A stretch of 64,000 bases of DNA from an uncultured Clostridia bacterium (GTDB lineage: Bacteria > Bacillota > Clostridia > TANB77 > CAG-508). The notes below the pieces were generated by a model. That model saw only the letters and a list, made by a program, of their open reading frames with translations. It did not search any database and was not told the DNA's origin. The stretch covers positions 1 to 64,000 of the forward strand of contig CANQYM010000008.1 of NCBI GenBank assembly GCA_947628085.1, in the 5' to 3' direction. Shown in pieces: positions 38,107 to 47,304 of the stretch; position 1 is the stretch's first letter, and each line of letters opens with the position of its first letter. A program made the position numbers and the translations under genes.

Positions 38107-38134
38107 TTTACTTTTACATTAAATACTGTATAAT
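38107..38134 (+). promoter_or_regulatory. Promoter of mecA-like gene
   Basis: TTTACT (38107-38112), 16 bp, TATAAT (38129-38134), 24 bp before the ATG; GGAGG at 38146-38150. Divergent from the mre operon promoter. Confidence 0.65.
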
Positions 38135-38157
38135 TTAATTATATCGGAGGATATTTA

Positions 38158-38796
38158 ATGAAAATTGAGAAACTAAATGAAAACAAATTAAAGATTATTT
38201 TTAGCAGTAAAGAACTTGAAGAAAACAATATTTCCATTCACTCTTTCTTAGCTAACTCTAAAGAAAGCAGAAAATTTTTTCTTGCTATTTTGAATATTGC
38301 AAATAAAGATTTAAATTTTAGGCTAAATACCTCTCAAATTATTTACGATACAATATCTTTCTCAAATAAATATTTTGTAATAATCATAAAAAAAGTAAAT
38401 GCAGATGCGCCTATTCATTCAAATACCGTTTTTTATAAATTTAACAATATTGATGAATTATTTGAATTTTGTGACACAATAAAAAATGCTCTATCTTCTA
38501 TTGAATTTGATAGCACTTTATATCAATATGACTGTGATACTTGTGGCAATAGTTGTAATAGTATAAATACTAGTGAAGGTAAAAAAGCTTTTAATAGCAA
38601 GGATGGTGTTAATAAAAACTCTAGTGTGTACTTTCTTAAATTTGATTTTAGTAATTTAGATATATCTAGTATAAACAAGATTTTAGCAGTTATTTCTGAA
38701 TTTAAAAATTTTATAAAGTTTTCTAAACTGGCTTTATCTCATTTTGAAGAGTTTAGCACTGTAATTATAGAAAACTCTGCTATTCAAGCTTTATAA
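38158..38796 (+). CDS. mecA: Adaptor protein MecA family
   Basis: 212 aa, near the 218 of Bacillus MecA. The N-terminal block starts MKIEKLNENKLKI with a loop and helix (SIHSFLANSKESRKFFLAIL), and the C-terminal block (SSVYFLKFDFSNL then FKNFIKFSKLALSHFEEF) resembles the ClpC-binding domain, with a short acidic/Cys-bearing linker (CDTCGNSC) between them. MecA-type adaptors target proteins to the ClpCP protease. It stands alone between the divergent mre operon and a convergent peptidase gene. Its substrate here is unknown. Confidence 0.75.
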   Translation: MKIEKLNENKLKIIFSSKELEENNISIHSFLANSKESRKFFLAILNIANKDLNFRLNTSQIIYDTISFSNKYFVIIIKKVNADAPIHSNTVFYKFNNIDELFEFCDTIKNALSSIEFDSTLYQYDCDTCGNSCNSINTSEGKKAFNSKDGVNKNSSVYFLKFDFSNLDISSINKILAVISEFKNFIKFSKLALSHFEEFSTVIIENSAIQAL

Positions 38797-38824
38797 TTTT
38801 TTTATATAAGAGCTCATAAAAAAT

Positions 38825-38857
38825 CCCGAAATGCTAAACTTTTCATAACATTTCGGG
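38825..38857. terminator. Bidirectional terminator
   Basis: 9-bp stem CCCGAAATG and CATTTCGGG, with a T-rich tail on the plus side and a T run (complement of AAAAAA) on the minus side. It serves both mecA and the convergent M23 peptidase. Confidence 0.85.
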
Positions 38858-38882
38858 TTTATTTTATTTTTAAATTTATGTA

Positions 38883-39926
38883 TTAATATACGTAGTTTTG
38901 AGGATTTTTTGCAACTCCATTTACTCTAACTTCTAGATGTAAGTGTGGTCCAGTTGAATTTCCTGTAGATCCAACAGCTGCTATTGTTTCGCCTTGAGAA
39001 ACATTCTGCCCTACGTTAACATATAGTGCACTGCAGTGACAATAATATGTTTGAATTGTATCTGTATGGGCTATTATTACCATTTGTCCATAAGAACCTT
39101 TCCATCCTGAATAAATCACTGTTCCGGAAGCGGCTGCTTTAATTGGTGTTCCTTTTGATGTTGCTATATCTAATCCTGTGTGTGTTCCACTATTTCTTCT
39201 ACCAAATCTTGATGTAATAGTTCCAGAAACTGGTCTTATTAGTGCTATTCCTAAAGCCGTGTTCGTGTAGTCTACATTTTTTGTCATAACATATTTTGAT
39301 GTTGTTACTTTTGGCATTTCTTTATATAGTGCTGCAACAGTTGTATCTTTATCTGAAAATTGTTTTAATTCTGTTTCATATTTTAATGCATAAGATATTC
39401 CATCTTTATTTTGACTATTTTTATCTTTTAGTGTTTGAACTATTGCTTCTGCTTCATCATATGTTTGAACATAATATTTTTCTTCGCCATTATCTAGAAT
39501 AGCATAATATTTGTAGTAAGGAGTTCCTGTGCTAATTACTTTATTGAATATTTCATCATCATTTGCAGTAAGTCCTTTTTTAAGTAAACATATATTATAT
39601 TCTGGTAAATTTTCTCTATCTATTTCAACAAATGCTACTGATTTGTTATCTCCACTATTTATATAATTATCTATTTTCTTTTGTAATTTACTTCTATCGG
39701 CCGTGTAACCTATGAATTGCCCATTTAAAGATACACTATACATTGGTTTATATACAACAAAAACTATGAATCCAATAATTGCAAGTCCAATTAGAAACAT
39801 AATTATAAATTTTATCCAAGCTCTTAAGTAAATTACAATATTCTTTAAAACGCTAGTAATTGTAATCACCCCTTTTGTACCAACCATTTCAAAAGAATGA
39901 AACACTTTTGTAACATATGCTTTCAA
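38883..39926 (-). CDS. M23 family metallopeptidase, membrane-anchored
   Basis: 347 aa from the TTG at 39926. One membrane helix (about 40-60) is followed by a helical region and a C-terminal LytM/M23 domain with intact zinc ligands: GTHTGLDIA (His and Asp) and GPHLHLEV (HxH). Such enzymes cut peptide cross-links in peptidoglycan, and the sporulation homologues act in spore wall or engulfment signalling. The start is uncertain: the candidate promoter leaves a leader of only about 10 nt, and a better-looking AAAGGGG lies inside the frame near 39870, which would suit a later start. It lies next to two coat-like genes. Confidence 0.88.
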   Translation of the reverse strand: MKAYVTKVFHSFEMVGTKGVITITSVLKNIVIYLRAWIKFIIMFLIGLAIIGFIVFVVYKPMYSVSLNGQFIGYTADRSKLQKKIDNYINSGDNKSVAFVEIDRENLPEYNICLLKKGLTANDDEIFNKVISTGTPYYKYYAILDNGEEKYYVQTYDEAEAIVQTLKDKNSQNKDGISYALKYETELKQFSDKDTTVAALYKEMPKVTTSKYVMTKNVDYTNTALGIALIRPVSGTITSRFGRRNSGTHTGLDIATSKGTPIKAAASGTVIYSGWKGSYGQMVIIAHTDTIQTYYCHCSALYVNVGQNVSQGETIAAVGSTGNSTGPHLHLEVRVNGVAKNPQNYVY

Positions 39927-39943
39927 CTTTTTTCTCTTTTAAT

Positions 39944-39972
39944 ATCCTATAATATTTGAGGCTTATTGTCAA
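39944..39972 (-). promoter_or_regulatory. Candidate promoter of the M23 gene
   Basis: Minus strand TTGACA (39972-39967), 17 bp, TAGGAT (39949-39944). The -35 is perfect and the -10 has four of six consensus bases. Confidence 0.5.
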
Positions 39973-40049
39973 TATAATTTTTTTACAAAATGGACACAAT
40001 TTACCAATTTTTCCTACTGTTTTTAGCATTTGAGAATTTTTTAAAAAAT

Positions 40050-40298
40050 TTATAGTGAAACTTCTTTTTTTACACTACTTATTTCATCTTCTGTTGCTTT
40101 TTGTGGTGCCATATAATATCCTTTAGACTCTGCAAGTTTAAATAATTCATATTGAAAACTTTCAGAAGAATTTCTTAAGTTTTGAAGTGATTGCCTTAAT
40201 TCCATATTTGCAGTTTCTGTTATTGCTTCTTCAAATTCTTTTAAATTAAATTTTATAGATGATAACACATCATTCACAATTGATTTTTCTTCCAACAA
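40050..40298 (-). CDS. CotF-like small spore coat protein
   Basis: 82 aa from TTG 40298 with AAAGGA upstream. Helical, ending with the ESKGYYMAP motif typical of the second half of Coat_F-type proteins. It pairs with the 61-aa gene just upstream; in many Clostridia the CotF fold is split over two small genes in this way. Its presence suggests sporulation ancestry but does not prove sporulation. Confidence 0.7.
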   Translation of the reverse strand: MLEEKSIVNDVLSSIKFNLKEFEEAITETANMELRQSLQNLRNSSESFQYELFKLAESKGYYMAPQKATEDEISSVKKEVSL

Positions 40299-40422
40299 TT
40301 TTTCCTTTCTTTTTCCACATAAATCTCGCTTTTTGTGGAAAACTTTGAGCTTATTTTTGTATTAATAAAGATAATAAAAATTTTTTTAAAAGCACTTTTC
40401 TTTTTTTAGCAAAGTTCTTTTC

Positions 40423-40608
40423 TTATCCTAAAAAAGATATTAGCTTTTCTTTTGAATTTAACGCATCTTGAGCGGCTTTATTTAAAATTTGTTTTATTTG
40501 AGGATCTACTGCTGAATCTGCATAATGTGTGAATTTTGCATATAAATTTTCCTCATTACATATAAAATGTCTTAAATTTTGTAGCTCCACTTGATTTAAT
40601 GTACTCAT
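40423..40608 (-). CDS. Small CotF-partner spore coat-like protein
   Basis: 61 aa, with GAAAGGA before the ATG. The pattern NLRHFICNEENLYAKFTHYA, then DPQIKQILNKAAQDA, is that of short spore-coat-associated helical proteins found beside CotF-like genes. It is 124 nt upstream of the 82-aa CotF-like gene. Confidence 0.65.
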   Translation of the reverse strand: MSTLNQVELQNLRHFICNEENLYAKFTHYADSAVDPQIKQILNKAAQDALNSKEKLISFLG

Positions 40609-40632
40609 AAAGATTCCTTTCTATAATATAAT

Positions 40633-40692
40633 TAATCAAAATAAAAGGCATTCTACTTTTAGCAAGCCTTTGTCTTGCTTTTATTTTGATTA
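40633..40692 (-). promoter_or_regulatory. Leader hairpin upstream of coat-like gene
   Basis: A 15-bp perfect inverted repeat (40633-40647 with 40678-40692) lies 25 bp upstream of the 61-aa coat-like gene. A second, mutually exclusive stem (AGCAAG 40661-40666 with CTTGCT 40674-40679) shares two bases with it. The role is unknown; it could be a leader structure or the terminator of an unseen transcript. Confidence 0.45.
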
Positions 40693-40832
40693 TATTTTTA
40701 TCTTAGTATTTCTATCTTTTTAAATTTTATACATTTTTTTAAATTTTATTTATGAATTTTTTATGATTTGCTTAAACTAGTTAAAATAATAGTTTCAAAT
40801 TTCAAATAAATACTTTAATACTAAGCTTTCCC

Positions 40833-40861
40833 TTGACAAACAAATATAAGTCGTTTATAAT
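40833..40861 (+). promoter_or_regulatory. Sigma-A promoter of tRNA-Lys
   Basis: TTGACA (40833-40838), 17 bp, TATAAT (40856-40861): an exact consensus, 17 bp before the tRNA. Confidence 0.9.
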
Positions 40862-40878
40862 ATTCTTTGTTAATACTT

Positions 40879-40954
40879 GCGCCATTAGCTCAGTTGGTAG
40901 AGCAGTTGACTCTTAATCAAATGGTCGGAGGTTCGAATCCTCTATGGCGCACCA
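40879..40954 (+). tRNA. tRNA-Lys(CUU)
   Basis: 76 nt cloverleaf: acceptor GCGCCAT pairs with ATGGCGC, D-loop TAGCTCAGTTGGTAGAGC, anticodon loop CTCTTAA with anticodon CTT, T-arm GGTTCGAATCC and an encoded CCA end. It decodes AAG. It has its own promoter and terminator. Confidence 0.95.
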
Positions 40955-40959
40955 AAAAG

Positions 40960-40987
40960 CCAAATAACTAAAGTTATTTGGTTTTTC
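40960..40987 (+). terminator. Terminator of tRNA-Lys
   Basis: 10-bp stem CCAAATAACT and AGTTATTTGG followed by TTTTTCTT, starting 6 nt after the tRNA. Confidence 0.85.
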
Positions 40988-41023
40988 TTATTATAGAATG
41001 GAGCTCGATATTATTTTTTCATT

Positions 41024-41710
41024 TTATACATCTATTTTCTCAATGTATAAATTATTTCCTAAATCTTTTTTTACTTTCAATATAAAATTAAATTTATTAA
41101 CTTCTGTGCATAAATAAAAATCTTTTTCAGGAAAATCATTTTGGCTTGATTTATTAAAAAATCTAGAGCCACTAGTTGTTTTCAATTTTTCAATTTCTTC
41201 ATCATAATTGCTTAAAAATTTATTTTCTAACATACCTTTTATATATTTTGCACACAACATATCTTCATCAAATGGTTGTTCTTTAGGTCCTGCTAAAGCC
41301 ACTAATGAAACTTCTTCTATACTATTTTTTTCAATATATCTAACAATTGAATGAGCATTCACTAAGCTACCAGTTATAATTTCTTTAGCATTAATAGCTC
41401 GAACAATTCCCTGTGTTCCACAACTTGTTGTATGTACAATTGTTTTTCCTGTAAAGTCAATATTTTCAATTTGAGAAGGAGAATTACCATAATCAAATCC
41501 TGGTAATTTTATTCCATTTCTTTCTCCAATCAAAATATAATTATTATCTTTTTTCTTATATTCGTATGCAATTTGCATATCTCCAACAGGAATTATTTTT
41601 TTCGCACCATTTCTAATTAAATATGGTTCAACTGTAAAAGCTCTAAACACATCTATAATTACTGCTAATCCAGTTGCAAGTTTTGCATCATTTACTATTT
41701 TTATATTCAT
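41024..41710 (-). CDS. 2-phosphosulfolactate phosphatase family protein (ComB-like)
   Basis: 228 aa, GGGGG ribosome site before the ATG. It has family features: an N-terminal IIDVFRAFT block, GERNGIKLPGFDYGNSP, HTTSCGTQG and GSLVNAHS. The family hydrolyses 2-phosphosulfolactate in coenzyme M synthesis, but many bacterial members lie outside any such pathway, so the substrate here is open. It stands alone between the tRNA and the toxin-antitoxin-like locus. Confidence 0.8.
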   Translation of the reverse strand: MNIKIVNDAKLATGLAVIIDVFRAFTVEPYLIRNGAKKIIPVGDMQIAYEYKKKDNNYILIGERNGIKLPGFDYGNSPSQIENIDFTGKTIVHTTSCGTQGIVRAINAKEIITGSLVNAHSIVRYIEKNSIEEVSLVALAGPKEQPFDEDMLCAKYIKGMLENKFLSNYDEEIEKLKTTSGSRFFNKSSQNDFPEKDFYLCTEVNKFNFILKVKKDLGNNLYIEKIDV

Positions 41711-41780
41711 AATTTTTCCCCCTAAAGAACTTCTTATTTTTCTAAATGTATCACATTCAAATATTTTGATTTTAAATTTA

Positions 41781-41809
41781 TTGACTTTTGCAAAATATCT
41801 ATATATAAT
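41781..41809 (+). promoter_or_regulatory. Promoter of the antisense RNA
   Basis: TTGACT (41781-41786), 17 bp, TATAAT (41804-41809). The predicted transcript begins near 41816 and runs towards the convergent 37-aa gene. No good plus-strand gene follows. Confidence 0.75.
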
Positions 41810-41815
41810 AGATAT

Positions 41816-41912
41816 AGGAAATGAATAACCGCAGTGAATGCGGTTACCACTACATATAGTTATAACAACACATTCGCAATTTGGTAGAGAGCAGAATGTG
41901 TTGTTATTTTAT
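41816..41912 (+). ncRNA. Candidate antisense antitoxin RNA
   Basis: The predicted transcript of about 97 nt has two strong hairpins: an 8-bp stem (41826-41833 with 41839-41846, loop GTGAA) and a 14-bp perfect stem (41862-41875 with 41894-41907) followed by a T-rich stretch that would terminate it. It is complementary to the 3' end of the convergent 37-aa gene's mRNA, in the arrangement of the type I pairs txpA/RatA. The ends are inferred from promoter and terminator positions. Confidence 0.6.
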
Positions 41913-42022
41913 TCCTTATCTATTATTGAATTTACATATTTTATGTATAAAATCGTCAATAAGGCTACGTTTATTGTTGCAAAAGCCATTAAGGCACAAA
42001 TTAAAAATAGTATAAAACTCAT
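41909..42022 (-). CDS. 37-aa hydrophobic peptide, candidate type I toxin
   Basis: ATG 42022-42020 with GAGGTGG at 42034-42028 (5-nt spacing), stop TAA at 41911-41909. The product is one membrane helix (MSFILFLICALMAFATINVA, then LLTILYIKY) with a charged tail (DKE). Its size and make-up match membrane-damaging toxins of type I systems. It has its own promoter, and a 14-bp hairpin begins 1 nt past the stop. The plus-strand antisense RNA overlaps the 3' end. An alternative is a harmless small membrane protein; no homologue is claimed. Confidence 0.65.
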   Translation of the reverse strand: MSFILFLICALMAFATINVALLTILYIKYVNSIIDKE

Positions 42023-42106
42023 AAACACCACCTCACTTTCTGATAACAAAAGTTATCTAGTGCAGTGGCAACACATCTACTACAATGTTCATTTCCTATG
42101 ACGGTT

Positions 42107-42135
42107 AGTATAGCACAGAATTTTTAGTAAATCAA
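42107..42135 (-). promoter_or_regulatory. Promoter of the 37-aa peptide gene
   Basis: Minus strand TTGATT (42135-42130), 17 bp, TATACT (42112-42107), with an extended TG upstream of the -10. The leader is about 78 nt and contains a GATAAC-TTTT-GTTATC hairpin (42041-42056) next to the ribosome site. Confidence 0.75.
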
Positions 42136-42306
42136 TAGATATTTCAAACATTTTTTCGCCTCTCGGTGATTTTTTTATTTCTATATTTCTCATAAATTTC
42201 CCTTGCATTATTTGTACTTTTATAGTAAATTATAAATTGAAAAAATATGGGATAAAATTTTCATATTAAAAATATATTTTCTAGCACGTTTAAAGGAGGA
42301 TTTTAT

Positions 42307-44124
42307 TTGAACATACTAGCAACAATCATAAAAATGGTAGGTGGCTTGGTTTTACTTATATATGGAATGAATATGTTAAGTACAAACTTAAAGAAGCTTA
42401 CTGGTGAAAAATTAAAATCTATACTAAAGAAAAGTACTGATAATGTGTTCAAAGGAATTTTCATTGGAATTTTAGTAACAGCAGCTGTACAAAGCTCTGC
42501 TATTGTTACTGTATTAGTTGTTGGATTTGTAAATGCTGAAATAATTAAGCTAAGAAATGCTATTCCTATAATTATGGGAGCAAATATTGGTACTACAATA
42601 ACTGCTCAAATTCTTAGATTAGCTTCTTTAGAAGGAAGTAGCATACTATCTTTATTAAATCCAAATGTACTTTCATCTGTTTTTATAATAATAGGATTTT
42701 TACTATTAGAATTCAAGAAAAAGAAAAAAATGAAAGATATTGGGCAACTTTTAATAGGAATTGGTCTTCTATTTACAGGTCTTATGACAATGATAGATAT
42801 GGCAAGTAGTTTCAGTGAGCTTCCAATATTAACTCAAATTTTAAGCACTCTTTCAAATCCTATACTTGGTATTTTAGTTGGTGCTATCATAACTGCATTA
42901 ATTCAAAGTTCTGCAGCTACAGTTGGTATTTTGCAAGCCATTTCTCAAACTGGAATTATTACATATTCAACTACAATTCCAATAATTCTTGGTCAAAATA
43001 TTGGAACTTGTTTTACATCAATTCTTTCTAGTTTATCAACTTCTAAAAATGCTAAAAGAGTTGCTGCTGTGCATTTACTTTTCAACCTTATTGGTTCAAT
43101 AATATTCATTATAGTAATCTATACATATCAGCATTTTATTGGATTTAGCTTTTGGAATTCTCCTATAGATATGGGTGGTATTGCAAACTTTCACTTAATT
43201 TTCAACTTAACTTCTACCATCATTCTTCTACCTTGTATTGGTCTTTTAGAAAAATTGGCAACATTTGCTATAAAAGATGATGTAAATCAAGCATCAGATG
43301 AAGAAGATACAAGCAAAGATTTAATGGTTTTAAATTTATTAGATGAAAGAATAGCTAACATTCCAAACGTTGCTATCTCTAATAGTTTAAAAGTTGTTTC
43401 TAAAATGGGAGAATTATGTGATAAAAATTTAAAAAGAGCAATGGGCCTATTAAATACTTTCGATAGAAAAAAATTTGAACATATACAAGAAAGAGAAGAT
43501 GCAATAGACAAAATAGACATGGTGGCTTCAAGTTTTTTAGTTAAGCTAAGCAATTTAGAGCTTACAGAAAAAGAAAACAAATCTGTTACTTCTTTATTGA
43601 AAATAAAAACAGAGTTTGAAAAAATTGGAGATTATTCTTATGAATTATCAAAAATAATTGAAAATATTTATGATAAAGATCTTAAATTTTCAGATAATGC
43701 AATTAAAGAATTATTCATTGTTTATACAATTTCAAAAGACATTTTAAATAGAACATCTGAAAGTCTCAAAGCTGAAAACATGGCAAACACTATTGAAATT
43801 CAAGCTTTAGAAGAAATCTCTGAGATGTATAGAGAAAAATTTAAAAAACAACATATTGAAAGATTAAAACGTGAGCAGTGTTCTGTTGAAACTGGAATTG
43901 CATATGTTGAAATTCTAACAGTTTATGAAAAAATCATTCGTCACGCAGTAAACATTTCAATAGAATCTACAAATTACAGAACAGATAAAACATATGTTAC
44001 AAAGCATGAATTTTTAAATATGCTATATGCTAAGCAAAGTGATACTTTAAAAGCTAAATTTAATGAATTCTCACTTAAATATGATAATTTACTAAATAAT
44101 AATACTTCAGCTGTATTTGAATAA
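42307..44124 (+). CDS. Na/Pi cotransporter family protein with PhoU-like domain
   Basis: 605 aa from TTG 42307 with AAAGGAGGA 6 nt upstream. The N-terminal half is membrane and contains the inverted duplicate signature of the NptA/PNaS family: GANIGTT and QSSAIVTVLVVGF in the first repeat, GQNIGTC and QSSAATVGIL in the second. The last 250 residues are a cytosolic PhoU-like helical bundle (KIGDYSYELSK). It probably takes up phosphate with sodium; the ion pair is inferred from the family. It stands as a single gene with its own terminator. Confidence 0.88.
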   Translation: MNILATIIKMVGGLVLLIYGMNMLSTNLKKLTGEKLKSILKKSTDNVFKGIFIGILVTAAVQSSAIVTVLVVGFVNAEIIKLRNAIPIIMGANIGTTITAQILRLASLEGSSILSLLNPNVLSSVFIIIGFLLLEFKKKKKMKDIGQLLIGIGLLFTGLMTMIDMASSFSELPILTQILSTLSNPILGILVGAIITALIQSSAATVGILQAISQTGIITYSTTIPIILGQNIGTCFTSILSSLSTSKNAKRVAAVHLLFNLIGSIIFIIVIYTYQHFIGFSFWNSPIDMGGIANFHLIFNLTSTIILLPCIGLLEKLATFAIKDDVNQASDEEDTSKDLMVLNLLDERIANIPNVAISNSLKVVSKMGELCDKNLKRAMGLLNTFDRKKFEHIQEREDAIDKIDMVASSFLVKLSNLELTEKENKSVTSLLKIKTEFEKIGDYSYELSKIIENIYDKDLKFSDNAIKELFIVYTISKDILNRTSESLKAENMANTIEIQALEEISEMYREKFKKQHIERLKREQCSVETGIAYVEILTVYEKIIRHAVNISIESTNYRTDKTYVTKHEFLNMLYAKQSDTLKAKFNEFSLKYDNLLNNNTSAVFE

Positions 44125-44172
44125 TTAAATTATAAAATGCTTTTTTATTATTAAGTGAAAAATATTTAGATA

Positions 44173-44208
44173 AAAAAGAAAGACTTCTATTTTGAAGTCT
44201 TTCTTTTT
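44173..44208. terminator. Bidirectional terminator
   Basis: 15-bp perfect stem (44173-44187 with 44194-44208) rich in A on the left arm and T on the right, between the convergent phosphate transporter gene and ftsH. Confidence 0.85.
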
Positions 44209-44264
44209 AGTATTTAATTAGATTATCTGAGGTTCTTTTTTAAACTCAGTTACTCCCTTTTCTT

Positions 44265-46082
44265 CTAAGAATTCATTATTTGTGCGAATTCTTCTCCATC
44301 TATCTTTTCTTTTTCTAATAAAACTCCTGCAACACTGTGTAGTTTTTCCATGTTTGTATTTAATATGTCTACAGCTTTCTTATATGCAGTATCTATTATT
44401 ATTTTTACTTCTTCGTCTATTAATCCTGATGTTTCTTCACTAAAGTTCTTTTGTTGAGTAAAGTCTCTTCCTAAGAATACTTCTTCTTGTCCTGATCCAA
44501 ATGTTATTGCTCCTAAACGTTTGCTCATACCATATTTTGTAACCATGCTTCTTGCGATTTTAGAAGCTCTTTCAATATCATTACTAGCTCCAGTAGAAAT
44601 ATCTCCTAAAACTAATTCTTCTGCAACTCTACCACCTAATAATGATACTATTTGTTCTTCCATTTCTGATTTACTCATAAATTGTTTATCTTCTGATGGT
44701 CTATACATTGTATAACCACCAGCCATTCCTCTTGGAATAATTGATATTTGATGTACATCATCTTGTGTTGGTAAGAATTTACTTACTACTGCGTGACCTG
44801 CTTCATGGAAAGCAACAAGTTTCTTTTCTTTTTCACTTATTACTCTTGATTTCTTTTCTGGTCCCATTGTTACTTTAACCATAGCATCTTCTATTTCTTG
44901 CATTCCTATTTCTGTTTTATCTCTTCTAGCAGCTAAAAGTGCTGCTTCATTTAAAATGTTCTCTAAGTCTGCTCCAACAAATCCTGCTGTATTTCTTGCA
45001 ATTGTTTTTAAATCAACATCATCTGATAATTTTTTCTTTCTTGCATGAACTTTTAATATTTCTTCTCTTGCTTTAACATCTGGTGAACCTACTACTATTT
45101 GTCTATCAAATCTTCCTGCTCTTAATAGTGCTTTATCCAATACGTCTGGTCTGTTTGTTGCTGCAATTACTATTACACCTTCATTTGCAGCAAATCCATC
45201 CATTTCTACCAATAATTGATTCAATGTTTGCTCTCTTTCATCATGTCCTCCGCCAAGACCTGCACCTCTTTGACGTCCTACTGCATCAATTTCATCTATG
45301 AATATAATACATGGTGCATTTTTCTTAGCTTGCTCGAATAAATCTCTTACTCTTGAAGCACCAACACCAACAAACATTTCAACAAAGTCTGAACCACTTA
45401 TAATAAAGAAAGGTACTCCTGCTTCTCCTGCAACTGCTTTTGCAAGTAAAGTTTTACCTGTTCCAGGGTGTCCTACTAATAAAACACCTTTTGGAATTCT
45501 AGCACCCATATCTGTAAATTTTTTAGGTGATTTTAGGAATTCTACTATTTCAGCTAATTCTTCTTTTTCTTCATCTATACCAGCAACATCTTTAAATGTT
45601 ACTTTTGTTTTTTCATCATTTGAGTTTAGCATTCTTGCTTTGCTTTTTCCAAATGTCATTGATTTATTACTGTTTTGATTTGGATTCATAAGGAATAGCC
45701 AGAAAACTAAAAATACTATTAATATTATAAATGGAGAGAATGCACTAAGTATTGTCATTATTATTGACTCTTCCTCTTGTGTTACTTTCAATTGTCCATT
45801 TACAATATTTTCTGATATTTGATCCATAAATGAATCTAAACTTGGTATTGTAACTTCTTTTTGAGGATTTTTACTTGCTGCTTCTGTTTCTTTTAAAGTT
45901 ACATACGCTGTTTCTCTATCAGAAGATATTTCTACTTCTGTAACCTCTCCTGTTGCTATTTTACTTATTAGTTCTGAATAACTCATTTTTGTATCTGGAT
46001 CATTAAATGCTGCATTTATCAATCCAACAAAAATGATAAGCAATATTAGCCATACTGCTAATGTTTTAATTCCACTTTTCAA
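44265..46082 (-). CDS. ftsH: ATP-dependent zinc metalloprotease FtsH
   Basis: 605 aa from TTG 46082, chosen because GGAGG lies 8 nt upstream and the first membrane helix begins at once; the frame is open 159 nt further but that stretch holds the promoter and is not FtsH-like. Two membrane helices flank a small outer domain. The AAA module has Walker A GHPGTGKT (about 205), Walker B IIFIDEID and the second region of homology [18 protein letters not shown]. The zinc site HEAGH is at about 425. FtsH is a membrane-bound hexameric protease. It follows tilS, the usual neighbour, but hpt, often between them, is absent. Confidence 0.96.
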   Translation of the reverse strand: MKSGIKTLAVWLILLIIFVGLINAAFNDPDTKMSYSELISKIATGEVTEVEISSDRETAYVTLKETEAASKNPQKEVTIPSLDSFMDQISENIVNGQLKVTQEEESIIMTILSAFSPFIILIVFLVFWLFLMNPNQNSNKSMTFGKSKARMLNSNDEKTKVTFKDVAGIDEEKEELAEIVEFLKSPKKFTDMGARIPKGVLLVGHPGTGKTLLAKAVAGEAGVPFFIISGSDFVEMFVGVGASRVRDLFEQAKKNAPCIIFIDEIDAVGRQRGAGLGGGHDEREQTLNQLLVEMDGFAANEGVIVIAATNRPDVLDKALLRAGRFDRQIVVGSPDVKAREEILKVHARKKKLSDDVDLKTIARNTAGFVGADLENILNEAALLAARRDKTEIGMQEIEDAMVKVTMGPEKKSRVISEKEKKLVAFHEAGHAVVSKFLPTQDDVHQISIIPRGMAGGYTMYRPSEDKQFMSKSEMEEQIVSLLGGRVAEELVLGDISTGASNDIERASKIARSMVTKYGMSKRLGAITFGSGQEEVFLGRDFTQQKNFSEETSGLIDEEVKIIIDTAYKKAVDILNTNMEKLHSVAGVLLEKEKIDGEEFAQIMNS

Positions 46083-46149
46083 AATTTCTTTCCTCCATAT
46101 CTGTCGCTTTAAACTATACCGTTTTAGCGAAATTTTACTACTTGGATAA

Positions 46150-46178
46150 AATATAGCATAGCAAATTTTCAAATTCAA
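46150..46178 (-). promoter_or_regulatory. Promoter of ftsH
   Basis: Minus strand TTGAAT (46178-46173), 17 bp, TATATT (46155-46150), between tilS and the ftsH start. Confidence 0.6.
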
Positions 46179-46237
46179 TAGCTTATTTAAAAAGATATAA
46201 TTCTGTAATATTCGCATTTTTAAGCCTTTACGGATAT

Positions 46238-47254
46238 TCATTTTACAGTTTCTATATATATTTTTTTATTTTTGATTACAATTTTTGTATTTTTATTTGG
46301 AGTTAAAAATTTATTTCCTACATTATTGTTACAAAGTTTTATTATATCCTCTATATGTATCTTCTCAATTCCTTTCGTAGAGCCAAATAGCTTATTTATA
46401 GAATATAATATAATTCTTTTTTGAATTGCTATGTTTTCATTATTAAACTTTTTTAAATCTAATATAATTCTAGCCTCTTTTTCCACATTATATACATCTT
46501 CTTGTGGAATTTTTTCTTCTAAACACATATTTTTATATGCTTCTTCTGTTTGAACATTTAAGTAATTTAAATCATCTTTAACTATTTCAGACAGCCTATT
46601 AATTGTATCTATAATGTTAGGGTTTAACTCTTTTTCAATATATGGAATAGCTATATTTCTTATTTTATTTCTAGTATATATGTTTTCATCATTTGATTCA
46701 TCATGTCTTGGATTTAATTTTTCTTCTTCGCAATATTTTTCAATTTCTGTTCTTTTACATTCTATAAGAGGTCTTATATATTTTCCATTTTGAGCTTCTA
46801 TTCCCTTTAATCCACTTAAACCTGTGCCTCTTAATATATTCATTATAATTGTTTCTACATTATCATTTTGATTATGTGCAATAGCTATTTTATTTGAACC
46901 AGTTTTTTCTAAAACTTCATCAAAGAATTCATATCTAACTTTTCTTCCAGTTTCTTCTAAACCTCTTTTTTCTTTTTCAGCTAATTCTTTTATGTTTGTA
47001 TTTAAAATATAAATTTCTATATTCTTTTTCTCACAAAATTCTTTTACAAATTTTTCATCTATTTTTGCATTTTCCCTAATTCCGTGATTTATGTGAGCTA
47101 CAACTATTTCAAAATTTAGTTCTTTTTTAATTTCATTTAAAATGTTTAGCATAGATATAGAATCTGGCCCTCCAGAGACTCCTAAAACAATTTTGTCTCC
47201 AGAAGTTATTAGACTATATTTTTTTATTGTTTCCAAAACTTTTTCTTTTAACAT
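46238..47254 (-). CDS. tilS: tRNA(Ile)-lysidine synthase TilS
   Basis: 338 aa with the PP-loop motif GVSGGPDS at about residues 25-32, [11 protein letters not shown] and RNKIRN. The enzyme adds lysine to C34 of the tRNA-Ile that reads AUA, using ATP. The protein is shorter than the 450 or so residues of many TilS and has only a reduced C-terminal domain, a size seen in compact forms. AAAGGAG precedes the ATG. It is followed by ftsH. Confidence 0.9.
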   Translation of the reverse strand: MLKEKVLETIKKYSLITSGDKIVLGVSGGPDSISMLNILNEIKKELNFEIVVAHINHGIRENAKIDEKFVKEFCEKKNIEIYILNTNIKELAEKEKRGLEETGRKVRYEFFDEVLEKTGSNKIAIAHNQNDNVETIIMNILRGTGLSGLKGIEAQNGKYIRPLIECKRTEIEKYCEEEKLNPRHDESNDENIYTRNKIRNIAIPYIEKELNPNIIDTINRLSEIVKDDLNYLNVQTEEAYKNMCLEEKIPQEDVYNVEKEARIILDLKKFNNENIAIQKRIILYSINKLFGSTKGIEKIHIEDIIKLCNNNVGNKFLTPNKNTKIVIKNKKIYIETVK

Positions 47255-47304
47255 TTTTTCTCCTTTAATTATATAAATTTATTTTTTAATTGTCTTATTT
47301 TTCG

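Noticed and set aside
41838..42101. 87-aa plus-strand frame over the toxin-antitoxin-like locus
   Set aside because: No ribosome site; it runs through two hairpins and antisense to the 37-aa gene. A non-coding RNA fits better.
46083..46241. N-terminal extension of FtsH by 53 residues
   Set aside because: It is not FtsH-like, spans a promoter, overlaps tilS, and the TTG at 46082 has a good ribosome site.
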